Source: Olivibacter domesticus (GTDB lineage: Bacteria > Bacteroidota > Bacteroidia > Sphingobacteriales > Sphingobacteriaceae). Taken from it: a stretch of 64,000 nucleotides of DNA. The position numbers were made by a program, and so were the translations under genes. A model generated the notes under the pieces. That model had not been told where the DNA came from. It was given only the letters and a program-made list of their open reading frames with translations, and searched no databases. The DNA is taken from NCBI RefSeq assembly GCF_900109575.1, contig NZ_FOAF01000015.1, forward strand, positions 1 to 64,000. The letters are read 5' to 3'. Numbering within the stretch: the stretch's first letter is position 1; every line of letters begins with the position of its first letter. Below are positions 1-8,400 of this stretch, piece by piece.

Positions 1-83
1 TAGCCCGAAGCTTTCTCAAGCAGCAGCAGACTGTTGTCTTCCTGTTTTTTTTCTTCCGGTATATATGTCATATAAAGATATTC
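1..83. other. 23S-5S internal transcribed spacer (3' part)
   Basis: This is the short non-coding stretch just upstream of the 5S rRNA gene. By position it should be the end of the spacer between 23S and 5S rRNA, with 23S lying outside the window. No tRNA or open frame is visible in it. The assignment rests only on the adjacent 5S gene. Confidence 0.6.
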
Positions 84-194
84 GGGTGCCTATATCGGCG
101 GTGTCCACCTCTTCCCATACCGAACAGAGAAGTTAAGCCCGCCAGAGCCGATGGTACTGCAGTAACATGTGGGAGAGTAGGTCGGTGCCACCTT
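84..194 (+). rRNA. rrf: 5S ribosomal RNA
   Basis: The segment carries hallmark 5S blocks: TCCACCTCTTCCCATACCGA, then AGAAGTTAAGCCCGCCAG, GATGGTACTGC and GTGGGAGAGTAGGTCGG. The length of about 110 nt fits. The ends GGTG and CACC can pair as helix I. It is followed within 6 nt by a strong intrinsic terminator, so it is the last gene of an rRNA operon that enters from the left. Exact ends are estimated from the helix I pairing. Confidence 0.95.
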
Positions 195-199
195 TTACT

Positions 200-233
200 G
201 GGCCGTACAGCATTGCTGTACGGCCCTTTTTTT
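200..233 (+). terminator. rRNA operon terminator
   Basis: An 11-bp perfect GC-rich stem (arms 200-210 and 216-226, loop CATTG) is followed by seven T residues (227-233). This is a classical Rho-independent terminator directly after the 5S rRNA. Confidence 0.93.
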
Positions 234-375
234 GTTACAGCCCAATGAAGTGGAACACCTTCCCTTCTTCTGTAAAAATATCCCTGCACATATGCTTTCC
301 CGGCCGCTATTGAATAATTTGTGCTATCTTTAAGCGATACTATTTTTATTGCTTGCATCTGTTATAAATTTATAC

Positions 376-1986
376 ATGAATTTCTTAAAGTCATTATTAT
401 TCACTTCTCTATTTATCTTACCTCATTTAGTTTTTTCACAACCTAATAAACCAAAACCAAATTGGCAAAATTTGGACCTTCAGGAAGATGGAGTTCCGGG
501 CATGAGTACGGAAAAAGCTTATAAAGAGTTGTTAAATGATAAAAAAGGTGAGCCTATAGTAGTAGCGGTTATCGATGGTGGTGTGGATACGAAACATGAG
601 GACCTCGTAAATAAAATGTGGGTCAATAAGAATGAAGTGGGAAGTGACAGTGTAGATAATGATAAGAATGGTTATGTTGATGATATATATGGATGGAATT
701 TTATTGGAAATGCTCATGGGGAAAATGTTCAATATGATAATATGGAACTTTTACGTTTAATTAAGGAGTTGCACCCTAAATATATTTCCGTATTGCCAAC
801 TACGCCACTGGATGAAAAGGAAAGACGTGAGTTTATTGCTTATCAGAAAATGAATACTGATTATATGGGTAAATTGCAGATCGCCCAATTGACCGAAAGA
901 GTGATCAAAGCGTTTAAAAATCAAGTCGATTCAATTGTGGGTAACATTGGTTCGGACGCACCGACACAAATGGAATTTAAAAGATATAAACCAAAGAATA
1001 AAATGGAGGGAAGGACCCTTTCTATGATCAATAAGGGGATGGAAGAGGAAGGCGACTTTAAGAAGTTCTATGACGAATTAAAAGAAGGGGTGAAACATTA
1101 TGAGGCGGAGGTGAATTATCATCTGAATATGGACTATGACCCTCGGGGAATTGTTGGTGATAATTATGAAAATGGAAAGGAACGAATTTATGGAAATGCA
1201 GATGTAAAAGGACCAGATGCTTTACATGGTACACACGTGGCCGGAATTATAGCTGCAGATAGGAATAACGATGTTGGTATTAAAGGTGTAGCTGATCATG
1301 CAAAAATTATGGCTATACGTGTAGTGCCAGATGGTGATGAAAGGGATAAAGATGTTGCCAATGCTATTTATTACGCGGTTGATAATGGCGCAAAAGTAAT
1401 TAATATGAGCTTTGGTAAGCCTTATGTTAAAGACAAGCAATTAGTTGACAGCGCCGTACGTTATGCTGTATTGCAAGATGTTTTAATCGTTCATGCTTCT
1501 GGGAATGAGGGGGAAGATAATGACATAACGCAAAACTACCCAAATAGAAATTATGTTGATAGCTTAGGGTTAAATAAGGGAAAAGCTGAAAACTGGATAG
1601 AGGTGGGGGCAACTGGGTGGAAATATGATGCTTCACTTGTAACAGACTTCTCAAATTATGGGAAAAAGAGCGTGGACGTCTTTGCTCCTGGATTGGATAT
1701 CAATTCAACCATCCCTGAGTCTAAATATAAAGTTGAACAAGGCACTAGCATGGCAGCCCCAATGGTAAGTGGTGTGGCGGCGCTCATTTGGTCATATTAT
1801 CCATCGTTTAAGGCGGCAGACATAAAGAAGATCATCCTCGAATCCGTAGTGAAACCAGTACATAAAGTAAAGGTTGTACAGAATAAAAATAAACGAAAAG
1901 TCTTGATGTCTGAAATTAGTGTAACAGGTGGTGTTGTTAATGTCTATAATGCATTAAAGCTGGCGGAAGAGCGTTCCAAAATTTAA
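376..1986 (+). CDS. secreted S8 family serine peptidase (subtilase)
   Basis: Subtilisin-like endopeptidase of 536 residues. I chose the ATG at 376 because it gives a clean signal peptide (MNFLKSLLFT..., cleavage near SQP about residue 21-23); a TTG 27 bp upstream only adds a poor leader. The catalytic triad is visible: Asp67 in VAVIDGGVD, His287 in HGTHVAG and Ser458 in GTSMAAP, with oxyanion Asn377 in ASGNEG. The gap between Asp and His is about 220 residues, far longer than in classical subtilisins, so a large helical insertion sits in the catalytic domain. No C-terminal sorting domain or propeptide is obvious. Probably a periplasmic or secreted protease; its substrate is unknown. It stands alone between the rRNA terminator and a small gene. 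Confidence 0.93.
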   Translation: MNFLKSLLFTSLFILPHLVFSQPNKPKPNWQNLDLQEDGVPGMSTEKAYKELLNDKKGEPIVVAVIDGGVDTKHEDLVNKMWVNKNEVGSDSVDNDKNGYVDDIYGWNFIGNAHGENVQYDNMELLRLIKELHPKYISVLPTTPLDEKERREFIAYQKMNTDYMGKLQIAQLTERVIKAFKNQVDSIVGNIGSDAPTQMEFKRYKPKNKMEGRTLSMINKGMEEEGDFKKFYDELKEGVKHYEAEVNYHLNMDYDPRGIVGDNYENGKERIYGNADVKGPDALHGTHVAGIIAADRNNDVGIKGVADHAKIMAIRVVPDGDERDKDVANAIYYAVDNGAKVINMSFGKPYVKDKQLVDSAVRYAVLQDVLIVHASGNEGEDNDITQNYPNRNYVDSLGLNKGKAENWIEVGATGWKYDASLVTDFSNYGKKSVDVFAPGLDINSTIPESKYKVEQGTSMAAPMVSGVAALIWSYYPSFKAADIKKIILESVVKPVHKVKVVQNKNKRKVLMSEISVTGGVVNVYNALKLAEERSKI

Positions 1987-2066
1987 TTAAAATCATTCAT
2001 GTGAGCACAATATGGCAATGCGTTTTGCGTTAATAAATAATATCACTATTTAAAAAAATATAATCT

Positions 2067-2270
2067 ATGGTTGAAACTTTTACATCAAAAATTAATGATC
2101 TTCTCGACAATAATCATGAGGTCTATGACGATCTCCAACTGAATGCCGAGGATAGGCTTTTCTACGCTATGTTAAATGAGCCTTTAAATGCGCTTTTAAA
2201 ACAACCTTCTGTCGAAGCGGTTCATTCCATTTTAGATTTTTCCAGTAAGTATTCTGAGCAGAGTCATTAA
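2067..2270 (+). CDS. small conserved-type hypothetical protein (67 aa)
   Basis: The ATG-started frame encodes an acidic, mostly helical 67-residue protein (MVETFTSKINDLLDNN...). No signal peptide, membrane segment or known motif is visible. It lies 80 bp after the subtilase and 90 bp before nth, on the same strand. Composition and codon use resemble the neighbours, which supports a real gene, but no function can be given. It could be co-transcribed with nth. Confidence 0.6.
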   Translation: MVETFTSKINDLLDNNHEVYDDLQLNAEDRLFYAMLNEPLNALLKQPSVEAVHSILDFSSKYSEQSH

Positions 2271-2360
2271 CGTTTAGGATTAAGATCGTTTAGAAAACTC
2301 TTTTTTAATCAACCAGCTTATCTGCTTTGGTTAAATAGAGATTTTGTTATAGGTTTGCGT

Positions 2361-3038
2361 ATGCTAAAGAAAGATCGCTATCGGGAATTTGTTGCTTATT
2401 TCTCTTCACATAACCCAGATGCACAAACAGAACTTAACTATAGTAATCCATATGAACTATTAGTTGCTGTAATTCTATCTGCCCAATGCACGGATAAACG
2501 CATCAATCTGGTTACCCCTAAATTGTTTGAGCGATTTCCGGATGTTTACACACTAGCGATGGCTTCGGTTGATGAAGTTTTTAGTTATATTAGAAGCGTA
2601 AGTTATCCTAATAATAAGGCTAAACACTTAGTGGGTATGGCTACTAAATTAGTAGATAGTTTTAATGGGATTGTGCCGGCTGATGTGGATGAACTGCAGA
2701 AGCTACCTGGAGTAGGTAGAAAAACGGCTAATGTTATTGCTTCTGTCGTTTACAATGCACCTGCAATGGCTGTTGATACGCATGTATTCAGAGTAGCTAA
2801 CAGAATAGGTTTAACGAATAATGCAACAACTCCCTTAGCTGTTGAGAAACAATTAGTCAAATTTCTACCAAAAGATACCTTGTCTATTGCCCATCATTGG
2901 CTTATTTTGCATGGACGGTATATCTGTTTAGCAAGGCGCCCAAAATGTGAAGAATGCCCAATAACCTATCTATGTAAATACTATGAGAAGGAATTTTTAA
3001 GCAATAAACAAGAAATAAAAGTAAATAAAATTCAATAA
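2361..3038 (+). CDS. nth: endonuclease III (DNA glycosylase/AP lyase)
   Basis: Base-excision-repair enzyme that removes oxidised pyrimidines and cleaves abasic sites. The 225-residue protein has the helix-hairpin-helix LPGVGRKTA with catalytic Lys121, the catalytic Asp139 in VDTHVFRVANR, and a 4Fe-4S cluster motif C-x6-C-x2-C-x5-C (Cys189, 196, 199, 205). The length is typical of the family. I chose the ATG at 2361 over a TTG two codons upstream. The stop codon lies inside the left arm of a perfect 22-bp inverted repeat that leads into recA, so two DNA-repair genes are adjacent and share this element. Confidence 0.96.
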   Translation: MLKKDRYREFVAYFSSHNPDAQTELNYSNPYELLVAVILSAQCTDKRINLVTPKLFERFPDVYTLAMASVDEVFSYIRSVSYPNNKAKHLVGMATKLVDSFNGIVPADVDELQKLPGVGRKTANVIASVVYNAPAMAVDTHVFRVANRIGLTNNATTPLAVEKQLVKFLPKDTLSIAHHWLILHGRYICLARRPKCEECPITYLCKYYEKEFLSNKQEIKVNKIQ

Positions 3039-3071
3039 TACTAAATATATTAGTATTATTGAATTTTATTT
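3023..3071. repeat. perfect 22-bp inverted repeat between nth and recA
   Basis: Arms 3023-3044 and 3050-3071 are perfect complements separated by 5 nt (ATATA). The arms are almost entirely A/T. The left arm contains the nth stop codon and the right arm ends immediately before the predicted recA -7 element. No T-run follows, so it could end nth transcription, act as an operator for recA, or both. The symmetry is seen directly; the role is inferred. Confidence 0.85.
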
Positions 3072-3072
3072 G

Positions 3073-3080
3073 TATATTTG
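3073..3080 (+). promoter_or_regulatory. putative recA promoter -7 element (TATATTTG)
   Basis: TATATTTG matches the Bacteroidota -7 consensus TAnnTTTG exactly and lies 15 bp before the recA ATG, implying a leader of roughly 10 nt. No good -33 TTTG is present at the usual spacing; TTAG at 3050-3053 is the nearest candidate. Confidence 0.5.
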
Positions 3081-3095
3081 ATCAAAACATCGAAA

Positions 3096-4091
3096 ATGAG
3101 TAATCAAGATAAACTAAAAGCGTTACAGTTAACATTAGATAAACTAGAGAAATCATATGGTAAAGGTACCATAATGAAATTGGGTGATTCGGCGGTTGAA
3201 CCTATTGATGCTATTTCAACAGGATCTTTAGGTTTAGATATAGCGTTGGGTATTGGAGGTGTTCCGAAAGGTAGGGTAATAGAAATATATGGTCCTGAAT
3301 CATCGGGGAAAACAACCCTGGCAACTCATATTATTGCGGAAGCTCAGAAAAAAGGAGGCATTGCTGCATTTATTGATGCAGAGCACGCCTTTGATAAATA
3401 TTATGCCGGAAAACTCGGTGTTGATATTGAAAACCTATTGATATCTCAACCGGATAATGGAGAGCAGGCACTGGAGATTGCTGATAATCTTATTCGTTCT
3501 GGTGCCATTGATGTGATAGTGATAGATTCGGTTGCGGCTTTGGTACCGAAGGGAGAGATTGAGGGAGAGATGGGTGATTCAAAAATGGGCTTACAAGCTC
3601 GTCTTATGTCGCAGGCTTTACGCAAACTTACTGGCACAATTTCTAAAACAAATTGTTGCTGTATTTTTATTAATCAATTACGCGAAAAGATTGGGGTCAT
3701 GTTTGGCAATCCGGAAACAACAACCGGGGGTAATGCATTGAAATTTTATGCATCTGTACGTCTTGATATTCGGAGAACATCACAAATTAAAGATGCTGAT
3801 GAGGTGTCAGGGAACCGGGTGAAAGTGAAAATTGTGAAGAATAAAGTTGCTCCTCCTTTTAGAGTGGCCGAGTTTGATATTATGTTTGGTGAAGGGATCT
3901 CAAAGGTAGGTGAAATCATAGACCTAGGAGTTGATTTCAATGTTATAAAAAAATCCGGTTCATGGTTTAGTTATGGAGAGACTAAACTGGGGCAAGGGAG
4001 GGACGCTGTTAAATCATTATTGTTAGACAATCCCGATTTGATGGAAGAACTTGAGTCTAAAATTAAGACAATGATCTCTTCTGAAAATTAA
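3096..4091 (+). CDS. recA: recombinase A
   Basis: DNA strand-exchange protein for homologous recombination, 331 residues. The Walker A motif is GPESSGKT (66-73). The Walker B segment reads [10 protein letters not shown], and the L2-region signature [19 protein letters not shown] is intact. I chose the ATG at 3096; a TTG 18 bp upstream is the promoter -7 element itself. Perfect 22-bp inverted repeats flank the gene on both sides: one overlaps the promoter side, the other is a bidirectional terminator. No obvious LexA box was recognised upstream, so regulation in response to damage cannot be claimed from sequence. Confidence 0.98.
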   Translation: MSNQDKLKALQLTLDKLEKSYGKGTIMKLGDSAVEPIDAISTGSLGLDIALGIGGVPKGRVIEIYGPESSGKTTLATHIIAEAQKKGGIAAFIDAEHAFDKYYAGKLGVDIENLLISQPDNGEQALEIADNLIRSGAIDVIVIDSVAALVPKGEIEGEMGDSKMGLQARLMSQALRKLTGTISKTNCCCIFINQLREKIGVMFGNPETTTGGNALKFYASVRLDIRRTSQIKDADEVSGNRVKVKIVKNKVAPPFRVAEFDIMFGEGISKVGEIIDLGVDFNVIKKSGSWFSYGETKLGQGRDAVKSLLLDNPDLMEELESKIKTMISSEN

Positions 4092-4092
4092 C

Positions 4093-4143
4093 ATTAAATA
4101 TAATAACGCTAACCATTTACTGGTTAGCGTTATTATATTTAAT
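4093..4143. terminator. bidirectional terminator after recA
   Basis: Perfect 22-bp arms (4093-4114 and 4122-4143) enclose a 7-nt loop. The GC core GCTAACC/GGTTAGC is flanked by AT-rich tails that supply T-runs on both strands. It separates recA from the convergent small membrane-protein gene and contains that gene's stop codon. Confidence 0.85.
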
Positions 4144-4342
4144 GATCTATTTGCTCATATTTTTCTCTATCCAATTCGCTTTTGCTAGCTTTTAAGGACG
4201 CCGCTACGGCAAAAACAACTAGGATGATAACCACAATTATCCCAAATATGCCCTTTTGCTTGTCTTTTTTCATTAGCCAGATTAAAAAGAGGATTAGTGG
4301 AATAGCAAAAATGCCAAAGAAAATTAAACTTGGAGCTCCCAT
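4139..4342 (-). CDS. small two-helix membrane protein (67 aa)
   Basis: The 67-residue protein has two clear hydrophobic helices (about residues 5-24 and 32-49) joined by a basic loop KKDKQKG, and a charged C-terminal tail. It resembles no family I can name. It lies 12 bp after tsaD on the same strand and ends in the recA terminator, so it is probably the second gene of a tsaD transcript. It is likely an inner-membrane protein, with N-terminus and tail predicted outside or inside depending on the KK loop; function unknown. Confidence 0.7.
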   Translation of the reverse strand: MGAPSLIFFGIFAIPLILFLIWLMKKDKQKGIFGIIVVIILVVFAVAASLKASKSELDREKYEQIDH

Positions 4343-4354
4343 TTTAAATGTTTT

Positions 4355-5374
4355 TTATTGTGAATGATTGACAGCCCATCTAGCTATTGGAGCTATTTCT
4401 TGAGATGCAAAATCTTGTTTTAAGTATTTGTGATAACCGGCAATAGCAATCATGGCGCCGTTGTCTGTACAGTATTCAAATTTAGGAATAAATACGTTCC
4501 AATTTTCTTTTTCAGCTAAACAAATTAAATCTTTACGCAAACCAGAATTGGCTGAAACGCCTCCTGCTATGGCGATATTGTTTATTTTTAATTCTTTCGC
4601 AGCAAGCGTTAATTTCTTCAATAGAATACTAACAATTCTTTTTTGGATAGAAGCGCAAACATCTTGTAGGTTATTTTCATTCTCAAGAAAATCGGATTGC
4701 TCTGATATTTTTTGTTGAATAAAGTAAAGTATAGAAGTTTTTAATCCACTGAAGCTGAAATCAAAACCTTTTATTTGAGGTTCTGGAAAGTTGTAAGCAT
4801 CGGGATTCCCTAATTTTGCAAATTTATCAATGAGAGGACCTCCCGGGTAAGGCAGGTTCAATACCTTCGCACTTTTATCAAATGCTTCGCCTGCAGCATC
4901 GTCAATGGTTTGCCCAATTAATTGCATCTCAAAATAATCTTTCACCAATACGATTTGAGTATGTCCTCCTGATACAGTTAAACAAAGAAAGGGAAAAGCA
5001 GGTTTGGGATCTTCAATAAAATGAGCAAGAATATGTGCTTGCATATGATTTACCTCAATAAGTGGAATGTTTTTTGCTAAAGCAAAGGCTTTAGCAAAGG
5101 AAGTACCGACAAGAAGCGAACCCAATAAACCAGGCCCTCTTGTAAAAGCTATCGCATCTATATCATTTTTATGTATTTTTGCTTCTAGAATAGCAGTATG
5201 CACAGTTGGTATAATGTTTTGCTGATGAGCACGAGAAGCAAGTTCCGGTACAACTCCGCCAAACTTTTCATGTACTGTCTGGTTAGCTATAATATTTGAT
5301 AGGATTTTTCCGTCTATACATATAGCGGCAGAAGTTTCGTCGCAGGATGATTCAATGCCTAAGATGGTTGCCAA
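4355..5374 (-). CDS. tsaD: tRNA N6-adenosine threonylcarbamoyltransferase TsaD
   Basis: Transfers the threonylcarbamoyl group to A37 of ANN-decoding tRNAs. The 339-residue protein shows the ASKHA-type start ILGIESSCDETSAA, the metal-binding His110 and His114 in VNHMQAH, VSGGHTQ (134-140) and GGVSANSGLR. The start is unusual: alignment to family length puts the first residue at a TTG codon (5372-5374), with in-frame ATT directly upstream and a stop two codons before that. No ATG is available. It is divergent from the tamB-like gene with only 57 bp between the two start codons as placed here. Confidence 0.96.
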   Translation of the reverse strand: MATILGIESSCDETSAAICIDGKILSNIIANQTVHEKFGGVVPELASRAHQQNIIPTVHTAILEAKIHKNDIDAIAFTRGPGLLGSLLVGTSFAKAFALAKNIPLIEVNHMQAHILAHFIEDPKPAFPFLCLTVSGGHTQIVLVKDYFEMQLIGQTIDDAAGEAFDKSAKVLNLPYPGGPLIDKFAKLGNPDAYNFPEPQIKGFDFSFSGLKTSILYFIQQKISEQSDFLENENNLQDVCASIQKRIVSILLKKLTLAAKELKINNIAIAGGVSANSGLRKDLICLAEKENWNVFIPKFEYCTDNGAMIAIAGYHKYLKQDFASQEIAPIARWAVNHSQ

Positions 5375-5431
5375 AATAGATTATTTAATGTTTTAAACTA
5401 CAAATTTATTAAAAAAGCCGCAAAAATAATA

Positions 5432-8400
5432 TTGTATGTTTTTACAAGTACTTTAGTGCTTGTAATTGCTTTATTATTTGCCTTGCAATTCAAAGCAGTA
5501 CAGACGTTTATATCACAGCGTGTTGCGACATATTTATCTAATGAACTCAATACCAAGATAAAAATTGAAGGGGTTTACTTTAAACCTTTTTCTTCTCTAT
5601 TGTTAGAGAAAGTACTTATCGAAGATTTAGATCATGATACCCTTTTGTATGCAGAGGAGCTTAGGGCTGATTTGAATCTTCGCGGAATACGAAATAGGAA
5701 GATAAGCATCGAACAACTAACCTTATCTAAGACTAGTTTTTATCTGAAAAAGCAACTTGATTCTACCTCGAATCTTACTTTCCTCATTCGTTATTTTAGT
5801 AGTCCAAAAAAAGAAGAAAAAGAAGGCTCTTTTGTCGTCAACTTAAATAAATTGTCTCTCCGAGATATCAATTTTAGCTATAAAAACCTTTTGAACAAAG
5901 CGAAGAGCGACGGGATAAATTTTAATGATATAGCAGTATATCACCTAAACGGAGATCTTACAGATATTGATGTCGAAAACCACCTCATAAAGGCCCGGAT
6001 AAAAAATGCCTATCTGAAAGAAAAAAGCGGATTTGAACTGAAAAAGCTTAATGCATTGGCAATCGTTGATAGTAATCGGATGGAGTTTAGTAAACTACAT
6101 GCCGTTACTAATAGCAGTAACATTGGGGATTATTTGCGATTTGATTATAAAGATATTTCAGATTTCTCCGATTTTATTGAAAGTGTTAATGTGCTGGGTG
6201 TATTAAAAAATGCTAGAATAAATTCGAAGGATATTGCCTATTTCGCTCCATCTGTAAATATAACTAAGTTTGATGTTGGCTTGAATGGAGTGGTAAAGGG
6301 GAAGGTTGGCAACTTCAGTGGAAAAAAAATGCTTATAAAAACGGGCAAAACTACCTATTTAAAAGGAGACGTTCATATAGTTGGATTGCCTGATATTGAT
6401 GAAACGATTTTTGATTTGGATCTTGAACAACTATCATCAAACTACGCTGATCTCGGTCCAATTATAACAGGTTTTAGCGGTAAAAACAACCTTAAGTTAC
6501 CGGAATTTATTGAAACATTAGGTCACTTTAATTATGCAGGTAAGGTTCGGGGTAAATACTATCAGTTCCAATTGCAGGGAGCTCTGAAATCATCTGTCGG
6601 CATGCTGAAAACGGATTTAGCTATTAATCTTAAAGACAATTATACTTACCAGGGAGAACTGGAAACAGATAATCTTGATGTTGGCAAGCTATTTCAAAAT
6701 ACGGGCCTTGGTGATGTTTCTTTTGTATCCCGTATCGATGGACATGGTGCTACGATGGATGCTTTGAGTGCTGATATAGATGCGTCGATCAGGTATCTGG
6801 AATATAAAGGGTACAGCTACGAAAATCTTACCATGGATGGTCAAGTAGGAAACCGATTGATTCAAGGAGCTTTCACCATAAAGGATAAAAACTTAATAAT
6901 AGATGCTAATGGCTCTGTAAATCTTCAGGATGACTTGCCTCTTATCACAGTACAAGCTGTGATGGAGAAAATTGATTTGAGGGAAATCGGGTTGTTTAAA
7001 GATTCACTTACTGCTCAGGGAAACGTAAATGCTGAATTTCAGGGGAATAATCTAAACAATATTATTGGTGCAATAAATCTCAAAGGTTTGGTGCTACGAA
7101 AACCTTCTTATACAACCGCTATTGATTCAATTGTGTTGGCAGCAAAGGGGATGGAAGATAAGCGAGTTATTTCGGTGAAGTCTGATATAGCAGATATTGT
7201 TATGAATGGTGAAATCGATTTAAACGCGTTTCCAGCCTATTTTAAATCAATAGCAAAGAGGCATATTCCGTCTTGGAAGGCAGATTTAAACCCAGGTGAG
7301 CAATCCTTTGATTTTGCCCTGACACTTAAACGGTCTGAACCTTTAACGGAATTGTTTGCACCTTCCATTAAGGTGCCCGATACAGTCGTGGTAAACGGGA
7401 AGTTTTCGACCATCGATCATATTGCAAACTTGAACGGCTATATACCAATGTTGGAAATTGGAAAAATTAAAGTAAAGGACGTTATCTTGGATGAGGTGGC
7501 AATGGATGAGTCGCTAAACCTTACATTAACGGCTGATAGAGTTAATATTACGGATAGTCTTTACGTTGACAATATTAATATATCAAATATTTTAAGCAAT
7601 GACAGTTTACGTTTCAACGTCAAATTATCCGACATAGATGCGAAGAACCAATTAGACCTTAATGGATTAGTTGAATTTAATAGTAATGAGGCAGCTACAT
7701 TAAGTCTTTTACCTTCGAACGTAGTTATTAATAAGGAAGAGTGGAAATTAGAAGATAAAGTGAATTTTGATTTTCATGAAGGCAATATTCATGTTAAAGG
7801 TTTTGAACTAGCAAATGGAGATCAGCATGTACACGTTGATGGTTTAATATCCAATAAAGAGACTGATGTACTGGATGTCAAGTTCGAAAAGTTTGATTTA
7901 GTCACGCTTGCCGGTCTAACGAATCCTTTGGGAATTGAACTGAAAGGGACATTAAATGGTGATCTCCAAGTATATTCTCTCTTAAAAAATCCCTATGTAT
8001 CTGCAGATGTCAGTTCTTCTGATATATTTTATAATGATAGAGAAATCGGGGATATGGTATTAAAAGCAGATATGGACCCTGTTACTGATCTTGTTGGAAT
8101 GAATATGGAAATAACGCGCCAGGAAGTAAAAACACTTAAGATTACAGGAGAATATAATGCAAAAGCAGCAACAAATAGCCTAAACTTACATGCTACGTTA
8201 GACGATAGTGAAATCGTTTTATTTGAACCTTTTCTGAAGAACTTGGTTTCTGATTTAGTTGGAAGTGTTTCTGCTGATATTGATATAACGGGAACCCCCT
8301 TTAACCCCGTAATAAGTGGCGATTGTCAATTTAATAAAACGAGTTTTACTGTTAATTATTTAAAGACAAGGTACACGATTAATGATAAAGTGAGTGTTCA

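Noticed and set aside
68-358. Minus-strand open frame across the 5S rRNA and terminator
   Set aside because: It overlaps the 5S rRNA gene and its terminator; the rRNA explains the sequence.
3446-3940. Minus-strand open frames inside recA
   Set aside because: They lie wholly within the well-supported recA coding frame and show no family motif.
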